Shown here: positions 23,081 to 31,492 of the stretch, one piece after another
Layout: each line of letters begins with the position of its first letter
How positions within the stretch are numbered: the stretch's first letter is position 1
Assembly (NCBI GenBank): GCA_902362275.1
Contig: CABIWB010000009.1
Location: 85,034-118,500 of the forward strand
From: Coriobacteriaceae bacterium
GTDB lineage: Bacteria > Actinomycetota > Coriobacteriia > Coriobacteriales > Coriobacteriaceae
DNA: 33,467 nucleotides
Direction of reading: 5' to 3'
Position numbers and translations under genes: made by a program
The notes under the pieces: model-generated
Databases searched by the model: none
What the model was told of the DNA's origin: nothing
What the model saw: the letters and a program-made list of their open reading frames with translations, nothing else

Positions 23081-23824
23081 CTACTCCTCCCCTCGGGCGG
23101 CGACCAGTGCCTGGGCCAGCGTAAAGTTGCCCTCGTAGAGCGCACGGCCGGTAATGGCACCCTCAATAGCATCCTCACCCACCGCAGCCAGCGCGCGAAT
23201 GTCATCGAGCGTAGAGATGCCGCCCGAAGCCACGACAGGAAAGCCCGCGACCTTGGCAACATGGCGATACGCCGCCACATCGATGCCCGTCTGCATGCCA
23301 TCGCGCGCGATGTCGGTATACACCAGATGCTTAAAGCCCAGCTCGGAAAGCTGCGCCACGGCATCGTCGAGCGCCACACCCGCGCCGTCGCGCCAGCCGT
23401 TCACCTTGACCTGGCCGTCGCGTGCGGCAATGTCAGCCACCAGCAGCTCGCCAAAGCCTTGGGCCGCCACTTCGGCAAAACCCGGCTCGGTCACGAGCAC
23501 CGTGCCTAGTGCGATGCGGCGCGCACCGTAGCCGGCCAACTCGTCGATGCGCGCGAGCGAGCGGACGCCGCCGCCCACGTCCACGGACAGACCGTCGACG
23601 CCGCAGATGGCCTTAATCGCCGCTGAGTTGGCAGCGCATGCGTCCTCGTCCTCGCCAAAGGCGGCGGACAGGTCGACAACGTGCACCCAGCTCGCGCCCT
23701 GCTCGGCAAAAGAGCGGGCGACGGCCACGGGGTCGTCGGAATATACCTTGCAACGGCTGCGGTCGCCGTGCTCCAGGCGCACGACCCTGCCGCCGATCAA
23801 ATCGATTGCGGGAAACAGGATCAT
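23081..23824 (-). CDS. hisA: ProFAR isomerase
   Basis: 247 residues, TIM barrel. It isomerises ProFAR to PRFAR, step four. The catalytic acids are D8 in FPAIDLIGGRVVRLEHGD and the Asp of LVADIAARDGQVKVNGW, with YTDIARDGMQTG and SGGISTLDD as the second-half phosphate loops. Some Actinobacteria use one enzyme (PriA) for this and the TrpF reaction; I cannot exclude that here, since trpF is not in the window. The start codon overlaps the hisH stop by four bases. Confidence 0.96.
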   Translation of the reverse strand: MILFPAIDLIGGRVVRLEHGDRSRCKVYSDDPVAVARSFAEQGASWVHVVDLSAAFGEDEDACAANSAAIKAICGVDGLSVDVGGGVRSLARIDELAGYGARRIALGTVLVTEPGFAEVAAQGFGELLVADIAARDGQVKVNGWRDGAGVALDDAVAQLSELGFKHLVYTDIARDGMQTGIDVAAYRHVAKVAGFPVVASGGISTLDDIRALAAVGEDAIEGAITGRALYEGNFTLAQALVAARGEE

Positions 23825-24522
23825 CGGCCAACCTCCTCGACGATGTTGACGAAGTTCTTAAGGATGCGCTGACCCAGCGCAGAGGATTTCTCGGGATGGA
23901 ACTGACAACCCCACACGTTACCGTGGCGCACGATGCACGGGAAGCTCCGCGTATAGTGCGTGCGCGCCAGCACATCGGCGGCATCGGCATCGTCGGTCAC
24001 CGCGTAGCTGTGGGTGAAGTACATGTTGGCGCCCTCGGCAAAACCGGCGAGCAATGGATCGGCCGCACCAGAGGGCGTCATGTGCACCTGATCCCATCCC
24101 ACGTGCGGCACCTTCAGACGGCTCGACTCCAGGCGCGTGCACGAACCGTGCATAATGCCCAGGCCATCGACCCAAAGGCCGTCGGTATGGTCGGGGGCGT
24201 TGCCGTCGGCGACCGCGCCCTCGTCCGCAGGCACACCCTCGTTGCCGCGCTCAAAGAATAGTTGAAGGCCCAGGCAGATGCCGAGCAGCGGAGTTCCGGC
24301 GGCAACGGCGTCGAGCACCGCGTCCGCCTCGCCGCTCTGGCGCATAAAGGCGATCGCGTCATAGAACGCGCCCACGCCCGGGATGACCAGGCCGTCAGCG
24401 TTGCAGATCTGCTCCGGATCGTCCGACGTGCAGGCAGCGGCACCGGCGCGCGCAAGCCCGCGCACGACGCTCGACAAGTTGCCCTTGTGGTAGTCGACCA
24501 CCACGATCTTCGGTTCGCCCAC
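23821..24522 (-). CDS. hisH: imidazole glycerol phosphate synthase, glutaminase subunit
   Basis: 233 residues. I place the start at a GTG (24522), with GGAGGGG five bases upstream; the frame is open further back but into a hairpin, and the protein fold begins at PKIVVVDYHKGNLSSV. The class I amidotransferase triad is visible: Cys in LGICLGLQ, and His and Glu in CQFHPEKS. It hydrolyses glutamine and channels ammonia to HisF. There is an acidic insertion (EGVPADEGAVADGNAPDH) after the nucleophile region. Overlaps hisA by four bases, implying coupled translation. Confidence 0.96.
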   Translation of the reverse strand: MGEPKIVVVDYHKGNLSSVVRGLARAGAAACTSDDPEQICNADGLVIPGVGAFYDAIAFMRQSGEADAVLDAVAAGTPLLGICLGLQLFFERGNEGVPADEGAVADGNAPDHTDGLWVDGLGIMHGSCTRLESSRLKVPHVGWDQVHMTPSGAADPLLAGFAEGANMYFTHSYAVTDDADAADVLARTHYTRSFPCIVRHGNVWGCQFHPEKSSALGQRILKNFVNIVEEVGR

Positions 24523-24547
24523 GCGACCCCTCCACTTCTCATCATCC

Positions 24548-24588
24548 AAAACCACCACAAAGGGGACAGGCACCTTTGTGGTGGTTTT
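24548..24588. repeat. perfect 16-base-pair palindrome between hisB and hisH, terminator-like
   Basis: aaaaccaccacaaagg (24548-24563) pairs perfectly with cctttgtggtggtttt (24573-24588) around a nine-base loop. Read on either strand the stem ends in TTTT, so it fits an intrinsic terminator, yet it lies within the his operon. The loop and adjoining bases (ggggacaggcacc, or ggtgcctgtcccc) resemble the GTCCCC cores elsewhere. A ribosome site for hisH follows at once. Confidence 0.85.
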
Positions 24589-24602
24589 TGCCTTTGTTGC
24601 GG

Positions 24603-25190
24603 TTACAGCGAGCCCTTGGTGCTGGGGATGCCCTGCACGCGGGGATCCAGCTCACAGGCGTGGCGCATCGTGCGGCCCACGGCCTTAAAGGCGGCCTCGA
24701 TAATGTGATGCGAGTTGCCGCCCGCCAGCTCGCGCACGTGCAGCGTGAGCTTGGCGTCGCGCGCAAAGGCGTAGAAGAACTCGACGGCCAGCTCGGTATC
24801 GAAGCTGCCCACGCGCTCGGTCGGCACGGGCAGCTCGCAGTAGGCCTGGCCGCGGCCCGAAATATCAACAGCAGCCATCACGAGCGTCTCGTCCATGGCG
24901 ATCGCCGCGTCGGCAAAGCGCGTAATGCCCGCCTTGTCGCCCAGCGCCTGGCAAAACGCCTCGCCCAGCACAATGCCCGTGTCCTCGACGGTATGGTGCG
25001 CGTCGACCTCCACGTCGCCCACCGCGTGCACCGTCAGATCGAACAGACCATGGCGGCCAAAAGCGTTGAGCATGTGGTCGAAAAACAGCACGCCGGTCGA
25101 GATATCGCACACGCCGCTTCCGTCCAAGTCGAGCTTTACGACAATGTCGGTCTCGCCCGTCTTGCGGGTTACCTCGGCATAGCGGTCCAT
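24603..25190 (-). CDS. hisB: imidazole glycerol phosphate dehydratase
   Basis: 195 residues, single-domain IGPD without the N-terminal phosphatase of the enterobacterial form. It dehydrates imidazole glycerol phosphate to imidazole acetol phosphate, step seven. The manganese-binding motifs are GVLFFDHMLNAFGRHG, DAHHTVEDTGIVLG, and GGNSHHIIEAAFKAVGR. The C terminus ends PSTKGSL as expected. The ATG directly follows the hisC TAG with no base between. Missing phosphatase activity is supplied by the hisK-like gene. Confidence 0.98.
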   Translation of the reverse strand: MDRYAEVTRKTGETDIVVKLDLDGSGVCDISTGVLFFDHMLNAFGRHGLFDLTVHAVGDVEVDAHHTVEDTGIVLGEAFCQALGDKAGITRFADAAIAMDETLVMAAVDISGRGQAYCELPVPTERVGSFDTELAVEFFYAFARDAKLTLHVRELAGGNSHHIIEAAFKAVGRTMRHACELDPRVQGIPSTKGSL

Positions 25191-26306
25191 CTACATCTCC
25201 TCCTTCACCAGCGCGGCAAACGCAGCCAGCACCTCGTCGTTTTCCTGCGGGGTACCCACGGTAATGCGCAGGCAGTCCGCGAGCCCCGGCGCATAGCTAA
25301 AGTCGCGCACCAAAATCGAATACTCGTCGCGCAGACGCTCGCGCACGTGCGTGGCATGCGGCGTGCGCACGAGCACAAAGTTCGCCGCGCTCGGCCACGC
25401 CTCCACGGGCAGACCCTCGGCAGCCATTGCGTGCAGGGCACACAGTTCGCGCTCGCGCTCGGATGCAACCTGTGCCACCACGGGCGCGTACGCATCGCGG
25501 GCACGCACGCAGGCAAGCGCGGCGGCCTGGCTCAGCACGTTGACCGAATAGATCTGGCGAATCGCCGCGAACACATCGATGACCTCGGGCGCCGCGATCA
25601 CATAGCCCAGACGCGTGCCGGCGGCGCCGAACGCCTTGGACAGCGTATGCAGAATCACCAGGTTGGGATGCTCGGCGATAAGCCCCTGCGCCGTGGTAGC
25701 CGCGCCAAACGAATCGTCCGCAAACTCAACGTAGGCCTCGTCGACCATGACCATGCCGGGGCACGCATCGCACAGGGCCGCGACAAAGTCGAGCGGCGCC
25801 ACGTCACCCGTGGGATTGTTGGGCGAGGTCACGATCGCCAGATCGCACTCGGGAGCCGCCGCAAGCACCGCCGCATGGTCGAGCTCAAAGGTCACCGGGT
25901 CGCGCCACACGTCGCGCACCTCGGTCTGGCACAGCGACGCAAAGAACGCGTACTCGCTAAAGCACGGCGGGCAGTTGAGCAGGGTCCGCCCCGCGCCGCC
26001 AAACGCCAGCAGGTAGTTATAGAGCAGCTCATCGCCGCCGTTTCCCACGCAAGTATTCTCACGTGCCACGCCATGCCAGGCGGCCAGCTCGTCGCGCAGG
26101 TCGTTGGACATGGGATCGGGGTAGCGGTTGAGCGGCGTGGCAGCCAAGGCCGCGTCGATCGCCTCGCGCACGCCAGCAGGTACGGGATAGGTGTTCTCGT
26201 TGGCCGAAAGGTTGATGCGCGTGGGCGTAAAGTTGGGATCGTAGGGCTCGATACCGGCCAAGTAGGGCTGGACGAGCTCCTTCATGCGCGGCGTGAGTTC
26301 GGCCAT
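25191..26306 (-). CDS. hisC: histidinol-phosphate aminotransferase
   Basis: 371 residues from the ATG at 26306, one base after the hisD stop, with AAGGAGG inside hisD. It is a PLP enzyme of fold type I and transfers an amino group from glutamate to imidazole acetol phosphate. Landmarks are NLSANENTYPVPAGV at the N terminus, CVGNGGDELLYNYLL, SPNNPTGD, VDEAYVEFA, and the PLP lysine in LHTLSKAFGAAGTRLGY. The C-terminal arginine motif is LRITVGTPQEND. All in the usual positions. Confidence 0.98.
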   Translation of the reverse strand: MAELTPRMKELVQPYLAGIEPYDPNFTPTRINLSANENTYPVPAGVREAIDAALAATPLNRYPDPMSNDLRDELAAWHGVARENTCVGNGGDELLYNYLLAFGGAGRTLLNCPPCFSEYAFFASLCQTEVRDVWRDPVTFELDHAAVLAAAPECDLAIVTSPNNPTGDVAPLDFVAALCDACPGMVMVDEAYVEFADDSFGAATTAQGLIAEHPNLVILHTLSKAFGAAGTRLGYVIAAPEVIDVFAAIRQIYSVNVLSQAAALACVRARDAYAPVVAQVASERERELCALHAMAAEGLPVEAWPSAANFVLVRTPHATHVRERLRDEYSILVRDFSYAPGLADCLRITVGTPQENDEVLAAFAALVKEEM

Positions 26307-26307
26307 A

Positions 26308-27744
26308 TTAGGCCTCCTTGCCGGTCGGGGCGCCATCCGCGCCCGCAGCCGCCGTCAGGTCCACGCCCTCGGAGACCGTCGCGGTCGCATCGCCCGGCCA
26401 GGCAACCTTGGTCAGGTCGGCCGCGGCCAGCGACGCGGCACTTACGGCATCCTCGCCCTGCTCCAGCACGCGGCGACGCAGAGCAGCAGAAAGCGCGTGT
26501 GCCCACAGGCCCTCGGCCTCGGCCAGACGCTGCGTGGCGGGAGCGTCGGAGAGCAGGCCCTCGGGCGTATAGCAAATGACACTCGAGCGCTTGACGAACT
26601 CCTCCACCGAAAGCGGGTTGGAGAACATGGCGGTGCCGCCGGTCGGCAGCGTGTGGTTGGGGCCGGCAACGTAATCGCCGAGCGGCTCGGAGCTCCAAGC
26701 GCCCACAAAGATGGCGCCGGCGTTGCGAATGCCGCCGAGCAGGCCCATCGCATCCTTGCAGTGCAGCTCCAGGTGCTCGGGCGCCACGGTGTTCACCGCC
26801 TCGACGGCAGCGGCCATGTCGGCGGCCACCACGATGGTGCCCTCGTTATCGAGCGAGGCACGCGTGATCTCGGCACGCGGCGACTGCGCGACCAGGATAA
26901 CGATGCCGGCCTCGACCTCGCGCGCAAACTGCTCATCGCAGGTCACCAGATAGCAGGCTGCCAGCGGATCGTGCTCGGCCTGAGCCATCAGGTCGGCCGC
27001 GACCACCATAGGCTTGGCCGTGGCATCGGCCAGCACGCAGACTTCGGAGGGGCCAGCGACCATGTCGATACCCACGTCGCCCGAGACAATCTGCTTGGCC
27101 GCAGCGACAAAGGCGTTGCCCGGGCCGGTGATCTTGTCGACGCGCGGAATAGTCTCGGTGCCGTACGCCAGCGCGGCCACGGCCTGAGCGCCACCCACCA
27201 TATAGATCTCGTCCACGCCGCCGAGCTTTGCCGCGGCGAGCGTATACGGGCTGATCAGGCCATCTTTCTGCGGCGGGGTCACCATGACCACGCGCTTGAC
27301 GCCGGCAACCTTGGCGGGAATGGCGTTCATAAGCACGGTGGAAGGGTACTGCGCGCGACCGCCCGGCACATAGATGCCGGCCGCCGCGAGCGGGGTCACC
27401 TTAACGCCGAGCATGGTGCCGTCCGCACGCGTGGTAAACCAGCTCTGCTCGACCTCGCGCTGGTGGAACTCGCGAATCTGGCGTGCAGCCTTTTCGAGCG
27501 CCGCGACAAAGGCGGGATCAAGGCCTTCGAGCGCGGCATCGATCTGCTCTTGCGGCAAACGGAAGCTCTGCAGTTCAACGCCGTCAAAACGCTGACAGTA
27601 GTCGCGCACCGCGGCATCGCCGTTGGCACGCACGTTGGCCACGATATCGCGGGCGGCGTCGACGATGTTTTGCGGCAGCACGCCCTTACGGTTGAGCTGG
27701 TTGGTAACGAGGCGCTCACCGGGAGCAAGCTTGATGGTCTTCAT
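26308..27744 (-). CDS. hisD: histidinol dehydrogenase with a C-terminal extension
   Basis: 478 residues from the ATG at 27744, with AGGGGA upstream. It oxidises histidinol to histidine in two NAD-dependent steps. Family motifs: [53 protein letters not shown] with the Glu-His catalytic pair, and [12 protein letters not shown] with zinc ligands. The conserved fold ends near residue 426 ([18 protein letters not shown]). About 52 residues rich in Ala, Gly and Thr follow, ending APTGKEA; most HisD proteins lack this. A 106-base gap to hisZG contains a small gttttt/aaaaac stem. The tail does not look like a known domain. Confidence 0.96.
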   Translation of the reverse strand: MKTIKLAPGERLVTNQLNRKGVLPQNIVDAARDIVANVRANGDAAVRDYCQRFDGVELQSFRLPQEQIDAALEGLDPAFVAALEKAARQIREFHQREVEQSWFTTRADGTMLGVKVTPLAAAGIYVPGGRAQYPSTVLMNAIPAKVAGVKRVVMVTPPQKDGLISPYTLAAAKLGGVDEIYMVGGAQAVAALAYGTETIPRVDKITGPGNAFVAAAKQIVSGDVGIDMVAGPSEVCVLADATAKPMVVAADLMAQAEHDPLAACYLVTCDEQFAREVEAGIVILVAQSPRAEITRASLDNEGTIVVAADMAAAVEAVNTVAPEHLELHCKDAMGLLGGIRNAGAIFVGAWSSEPLGDYVAGPNHTLPTGGTAMFSNPLSVEEFVKRSSVICYTPEGLLSDAPATQRLAEAEGLWAHALSAALRRRVLEQGEDAVSAASLAAADLTKVAWPGDATATVSEGVDLTAAAGADGAPTGKEA

Positions 27745-27850
27745 ATCGGTATCCCCTATCGGTCGAGGTTTTTGTTCGAAAAACGAGAGACCGGGCGACG
27801 GCGCCAGTCGGCCCGCAGCCCGGACGTTGGGGCGCCCGTGCGTGCTCGCG

Positions 27851-29566
27851 CTATTGTGCCGAGCCCGCAACGGGCTCAAAATGCTTGTCCTTCATCGCTG
27901 CCGCCAAGCGATCTGCCAGATTGCGCACGCGCGGATCCAGACGTGCGGCACCCGGATTGACAAAGAAGCGGGCCGTGCAGTCCATAATGCGACCAGTAAT
28001 AACGAGGTCGTTATCGCGCAGCGTGGCGCCCGTGGCGGTGATGTCCACGATACGGTCGGTCATGCCGACAATGGGGCCCAGCTCGATGTTGCCGTGCAGC
28101 GAGACGATGTCGGCGTTCACGCCGCGCTCGGCATACCAGGCACTCGCGATGCGCGGGTACTTGGTTGCCACGCGAAGCGACCCACGGCGGGCATAGTTGC
28201 GCTCGGCCTGGCCGGCGCGCCACGCGGGCTCCGCCTCGATAAACGTGCACAGGCCGTAGCCCAGGTCGACCAGCTGCAGCAGGTTGAGGTCTGCCTCGAT
28301 AAGCGAGTCCCAGCCGCAGATGCCGCAGTCGGCACCGCCGCAGCCCACAAAGGCGGGCGCGTCGCTGGGACGCACGATGACAAACTCGATATCGCCGACC
28401 GCACCCTCACCGGCCTGTGTGTCGCGGCCGCGCACGATGAGGTGACGACCGGGGTCACGCAGCTCAGAGACATCCAAGCCCGCGGCCTCGAGCACGTCGA
28501 GCGTGTCGGCCTTAAGCGAGCCCTTGGGCACGGCAATGCGCAGCGGACCCTCGGCACCGCGCCCCACGGCGTGATCGCCATCGGAAGCAGCGTCCTCGGC
28601 CGAGGTGTGCGCGGCCTCCAGACGCTCGAGCGAAAAGGCGAAGCCCGCCGCCGGCAGCTCGATGCCGTCGCCAAATGCACCGGTAAAGATGGAGTCGTAG
28701 CGTCCGCCCGAACCGACCGGATCGGGCAGTCCGCCGGCATAGGCCTTAAAGACCAGGCCCGTGTAGTAATCAAACGAGTTCATGATGGAGAAGTCGAAGG
28801 ACAGCACCTGGGCGTCCTCGGGAGCCAGGCCCTCGACCAGGGCACGCAGCTCGCGCGTGAGCGGCGCGACAACGCCCGCCGCCGCCAGCAGCGCGTCGAC
28901 GCGGTCGAATACCTCGGCGCCGCCGTGCAAGCGCGGCAGCTCGCTAATGGCGGCCTTGACGGCCTCGGGCTCGGCGCTTGCCGCCACACGGGCATCGAGG
29001 CCCACAAAGTCGTTGGCGTGCACGCAGCGCAGCGCCTCGGCAGCCAGCTCGCGATCTTCGCACGCCGCAAGCAGTTCCTTAAACGGACGCACGCTGCCCG
29101 CGATAATGCGCGCACCGGGAAGTGCCAGCTTGCGCACGGTCTCGGCGACCAGTGAGACAATCTCGACATCGCCCGCGGTGTCGCCCGCACCAATGAGCTC
29201 AAAGCCCAGCTGCGTAAACTGACGCGAGCCACCGGCATTGCGTTGGCACTCGCGGACCACCGGCGCCTCGTAGCGCAGGCGCAGCGGCAAATCGGCCGCG
29301 CGCATGCGGGTCGAAACCAAGCGCACGATTGGCAGCGTGTTGTCGGGACGGACCACCAGCAGGCGACCGTCATCATCAAAGAGCTTAAACGGGGTGTCCG
29401 CAATGCGGCCGCCCTCCTCGAGAGAGCCCTTGTCCTCGAGCAGCGGCGTCTCGACCGGCAGGTAATGATGCTCCCTAAAGCAGCCCTTCACCGTACATGC
29501 GATCTCCTCGCGCGCCTGAGCCTCCTCGGGCAATATGTCCCGGAATCCCCACGGTGTGGCCGTCAT
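27851..29566 (-). CDS. hisZG: HisZ-HisG fusion: ATP phosphoribosyltransferase with fused regulatory subunit
   Basis: 571 residues, with GAGGAGG upstream. Residues 1-320 are HisZ, a histidyl-tRNA synthetase core without the anticodon domain: PWGFRDILPEEA, VVRPDNTLPIVR (motif 2-like), RYEAPVVRECQRN, QFTQLGFELIG, FDYYTGLVFKAY and GGRYDSIF. A charged linker (about 321-341) leads to a short-form HisG (342-571): LRIAVPKGSL, CGICGWDSLIE, ADIVSLHGNIELGP, and the PRPP loop DRIVDITATGATLRDN (504-519). It performs and controls the first step of histidine synthesis. HisZ and short HisG are normally separate proteins in a hetero-octamer. The region GCGGADCGICGW has three cysteines where most HisG have none. 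First gene of the operon. Confidence 0.96.
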   Translation of the reverse strand: MTATPWGFRDILPEEAQAREEIACTVKGCFREHHYLPVETPLLEDKGSLEEGGRIADTPFKLFDDDGRLLVVRPDNTLPIVRLVSTRMRAADLPLRLRYEAPVVRECQRNAGGSRQFTQLGFELIGAGDTAGDVEIVSLVAETVRKLALPGARIIAGSVRPFKELLAACEDRELAAEALRCVHANDFVGLDARVAASAEPEAVKAAISELPRLHGGAEVFDRVDALLAAAGVVAPLTRELRALVEGLAPEDAQVLSFDFSIMNSFDYYTGLVFKAYAGGLPDPVGSGGRYDSIFTGAFGDGIELPAAGFAFSLERLEAAHTSAEDAASDGDHAVGRGAEGPLRIAVPKGSLKADTLDVLEAAGLDVSELRDPGRHLIVRGRDTQAGEGAVGDIEFVIVRPSDAPAFVGCGGADCGICGWDSLIEADLNLLQLVDLGYGLCTFIEAEPAWRAGQAERNYARRGSLRVATKYPRIASAWYAERGVNADIVSLHGNIELGPIVGMTDRIVDITATGATLRDNDLVITGRIMDCTARFFVNPGAARLDPRVRNLADRLAAAMKDKHFEPVAGSAQ

Positions 29567-29602
29567 CTGGTGAGCCTCCTCATGCTGTGTTTCATATAGA
29601 AC

Positions 29603-29632
29603 AGAAGACCGGCATAGCTCCGCCGGTCTTCT
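29603..29632 (-). terminator. hairpin in the leader of the his operon
   Basis: agaagaccggc (29603-29613) pairs perfectly with gccggtcttct (29622-29632) around an eight-base loop. On the minus strand it is followed by GTTCTATATG, a poor U-tract. It could be the terminator of the epimerase/PTS operon upstream, or a leader hairpin of hisZG, 36 bases from its start. I find no His-codon leader peptide and no T-box sequence. Confidence 0.55.
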
Positions 29633-29735
29633 GGGTACTTTAGCATACTAGAGTGCTTGCGGGGAAAATCCGTCGTAGCCGCTCACACCGTATTCATTTG
29701 GAAACATAGGGCAGATTGCCGCAACCCAACCCCAC

Positions 29736-30572
29736 CTAGGCGCCAATCGCACGACGATACTCTGCCATTACCTGCGCATCGGCAGCTGCGGGGTCGGCAA
29801 AATAGCGCCAGTCATAGGTCTCGGCCGAAACAACTCCGCGATAGCCGCGCGCCACCAGCCTATCCAGGTCGGCGCGCATATCGCGGTCGCCGTCACCCCA
29901 GGCAAGATGCGTCGTGCCGTCTGCCGCAACATCGACAAAATGCACGTGGGCGACATCATCGCCAAGCAGATCGAAATAATCGTCGATAGTATCCCCCGCC
30001 ACCGCCATAGCGCCCAAATCCAGACACGCCTTAAGTGCCGGATGATCAACCGCCTCGATCATGCGCTTCGTGTCGGCCGCCGAGTTCACGATCATCGACT
30101 CAACCGGCTGTAGGGCCTCGAGCACCAGTCGCACGCCGCGCTCTCCCGCATGCTCGGCAATCGCACGCAGCATCGAGGCACTTCGACCCCACGCGTCCTC
30201 GATTGGCTCGTTCAAAAATGCCCAGCCGCTCGAGACCATGACCTGCTCGGCTCCAAGTTCCGCCGCGATATCCACAACGTTCTTAAAGTACGCGAGCGTG
30301 CGGGCACGTGCCTCATTCCCGCGCGCCGCGATATTCCACGGCTTGGGGTTGTTCTGTTCGGGACAAAGCCCCACAATCCGAACCCCATACCGCTGCGACA
30401 GCTCCCGCACCTGCTCGAGCGAATCGTATCCATGGCAATCGACATACAGATGCATCGCCCCGGTCCAAAGCTCGCAACACGTGTAGCCCGAGGCCGCTGC
30501 CGAGGAAAAGAATTCCTCAAGGTCAAAATAACGATGGCTGATATTCATGACGGCAAGCTGCGGATACTCCAT
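29736..30572 (-). CDS. FrlC-like sugar epimerase/isomerase (xylose-isomerase-like TIM barrel)
   Basis: 278 residues from the ATG at 30572, with AAAGG eight bases upstream (a GTG three codons earlier is too close to the ribosome site). The fold is AP-endonuclease-2/xylose-isomerase-like. Stretches that resemble E. coli FrlC as I recall it are GLCPEQNNPKPWNIA, AWGRSASMLRAIAEHAGERG, VLEALQPVESMIVNSAAD, CLDLGAM, DDVAHVHFVD and GYRGVVSAETYD. The two metal-binding glutamates are in LEALQP and SAETYD, with the Asp/His in LDLGAM and VHFVD. FrlC interconverts psicoselysine and fructoselysine. The PTS and SIS genes upstream fit an Amadori-sugar pathway, though other epimerisations (for example of psicose or tagatose) are possible. 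Confidence 0.82.
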   Translation of the reverse strand: MEYPQLAVMNISHRYFDLEEFFSSAAASGYTCCELWTGAMHLYVDCHGYDSLEQVRELSQRYGVRIVGLCPEQNNPKPWNIAARGNEARARTLAYFKNVVDIAAELGAEQVMVSSGWAFLNEPIEDAWGRSASMLRAIAEHAGERGVRLVLEALQPVESMIVNSAADTKRMIEAVDHPALKACLDLGAMAVAGDTIDDYFDLLGDDVAHVHFVDVAADGTTHLAWGDGDRDMRADLDRLVARGYRGVVSAETYDWRYFADPAAADAQVMAEYRRAIGA

Positions 30573-30589
30573 CTTGTCCACCTTTCGGC

Positions 30590-30623
30590 AAAAGGGCGCC
30601 GCAGCACAGTGTGCGCGACGCCC
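30590..30623 (-). terminator. hairpin between PTS IID and the epimerase gene
   Basis: On the minus strand a GC-rich stem (gggcg...cgccc with one U-G pair and a bulge) is followed by TTTT. It lies in the 83-base gap inside the operon and could make the epimerase gene less expressed than the PTS. Confidence 0.6.
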
Positions 30624-30655
30624 CCTCTTACATTGTTCTCATTATGACGGATACT

Positions 30656-31492
30656 CTACTGGACACCAAGCACTCCAAAGAACGCGCCAGCGATACTCAC
30701 GAGCAGGATCACGAGCATGATAAGCAGCGGATTCATCTTCTTCTTGAGCATGAGATAGACGATTCCAAACAGCCCCATCGTGACAAAGCCCGGGAAGATT
30801 CCGTTGAGCAGCTCGGCCAGCGTCTGAGCACCATCGCCCGCACCGACCATGAGCGGAATGTCCACGGTGACCATCTCCATGGTCATAGCGCCGATCACCA
30901 TGGCGCCCATGATAGAGGCCATCTTGACGATCGTGTCCATAATGCCCGATTCCTGGACCTTGCTGATCATGTCCGAGCCAAAGCGATACCCCACAAACGT
31001 CAGCAGGTAACGGATGATGTAGTGAGGGACATTGAACACGAGCAGGAACAAAATCGGGCCAAGAATAGAGCCCTGTAGCGCCAGCGACGTGCCGACACCC
31101 GTTGCCAAAATTCGCAGCGTGCCCCAGTAGAAGGCATCGCCCACACCGGACAGCGGTCCCATCAAAGCAAGCTTGACATTTGAGATCGCGCTCGTGTCAA
31201 AGCTATCGTCAGTAGCGTTGACCTCTTCCATTGCAGCGGCGATGGACATGGGGAGCGTCGAGATGTACGGCGTGACGTTATAGAGCTCCATATGGCGCTT
31301 AAGGGCGGCCTTAAAGTCCGCATCCTGCGGATACAGCTTGCGAAGAATCGGCATAAGGGCCCACATAAAGCCGATATGGCCCATACGCTCGTAGTTCCAG
31401 GAATGCTCATAGGGAATCGAGCGCCAGAACAGCTTCTTAAGGTCTGCGCGGGAAATCAGCCCGTCGTAAGAAGACTCAAACTTAAAACTCAT
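30656..31492 (-). CDS. PTS mannose/fructose/sorbose-family IID component
   Basis: 278 residues from the ATG at 31492 (MSFKFESSYDGLISRADLKKLF); an open frame extends 22 codons upstream inside the IIC gene. A soluble first half with IPYEHSWNYERMGHIGFMWALMP and LMGPLSGVGDAFYWGTLRIL, both diagnostic for EIID, is followed by a hydrophobic second half with GFVTMGLFGIVYLMLKKKMNPLLIMLVILLVS. IID and IIC form the membrane channel of Man-family PTS. It overlaps the IIC gene by 11 bases, so it is translationally coupled. The sugar cannot be read from the sequence. Confidence 0.95.
   Translation of the reverse strand: MSFKFESSYDGLISRADLKKLFWRSIPYEHSWNYERMGHIGFMWALMPILRKLYPQDADFKAALKRHMELYNVTPYISTLPMSIAAAMEEVNATDDSFDTSAISNVKLALMGPLSGVGDAFYWGTLRILATGVGTSLALQGSILGPILFLLVFNVPHYIIRYLLTFVGYRFGSDMISKVQESGIMDTIVKMASIMGAMVIGAMTMEMVTVDIPLMVGAGDGAQTLAELLNGIFPGFVTMGLFGIVYLMLKKKMNPLLIMLVILLVSIAGAFFGVLGVQ

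Noticed and set aside
24576..26579. A 667-codon open frame on the plus strand opposite hisB, hisC and the end of hisD
   Set aside because: It is antisense to well-conserved genes, has His/Arg/Gly-rich low-complexity composition and no ribosome site or family motif. Long antisense frames are expected in GC-rich DNA. The same holds for frames opposite purH, eno, hisD, hisZG and the response regulator at 929-1600.
29567..29735. His operon control by a leader peptide or a T-box
   Set aside because: No run of His codons in a short frame and no T-box consensus (tgg-accgcg type) is visible; only one hairpin with a weak U-tract is present.
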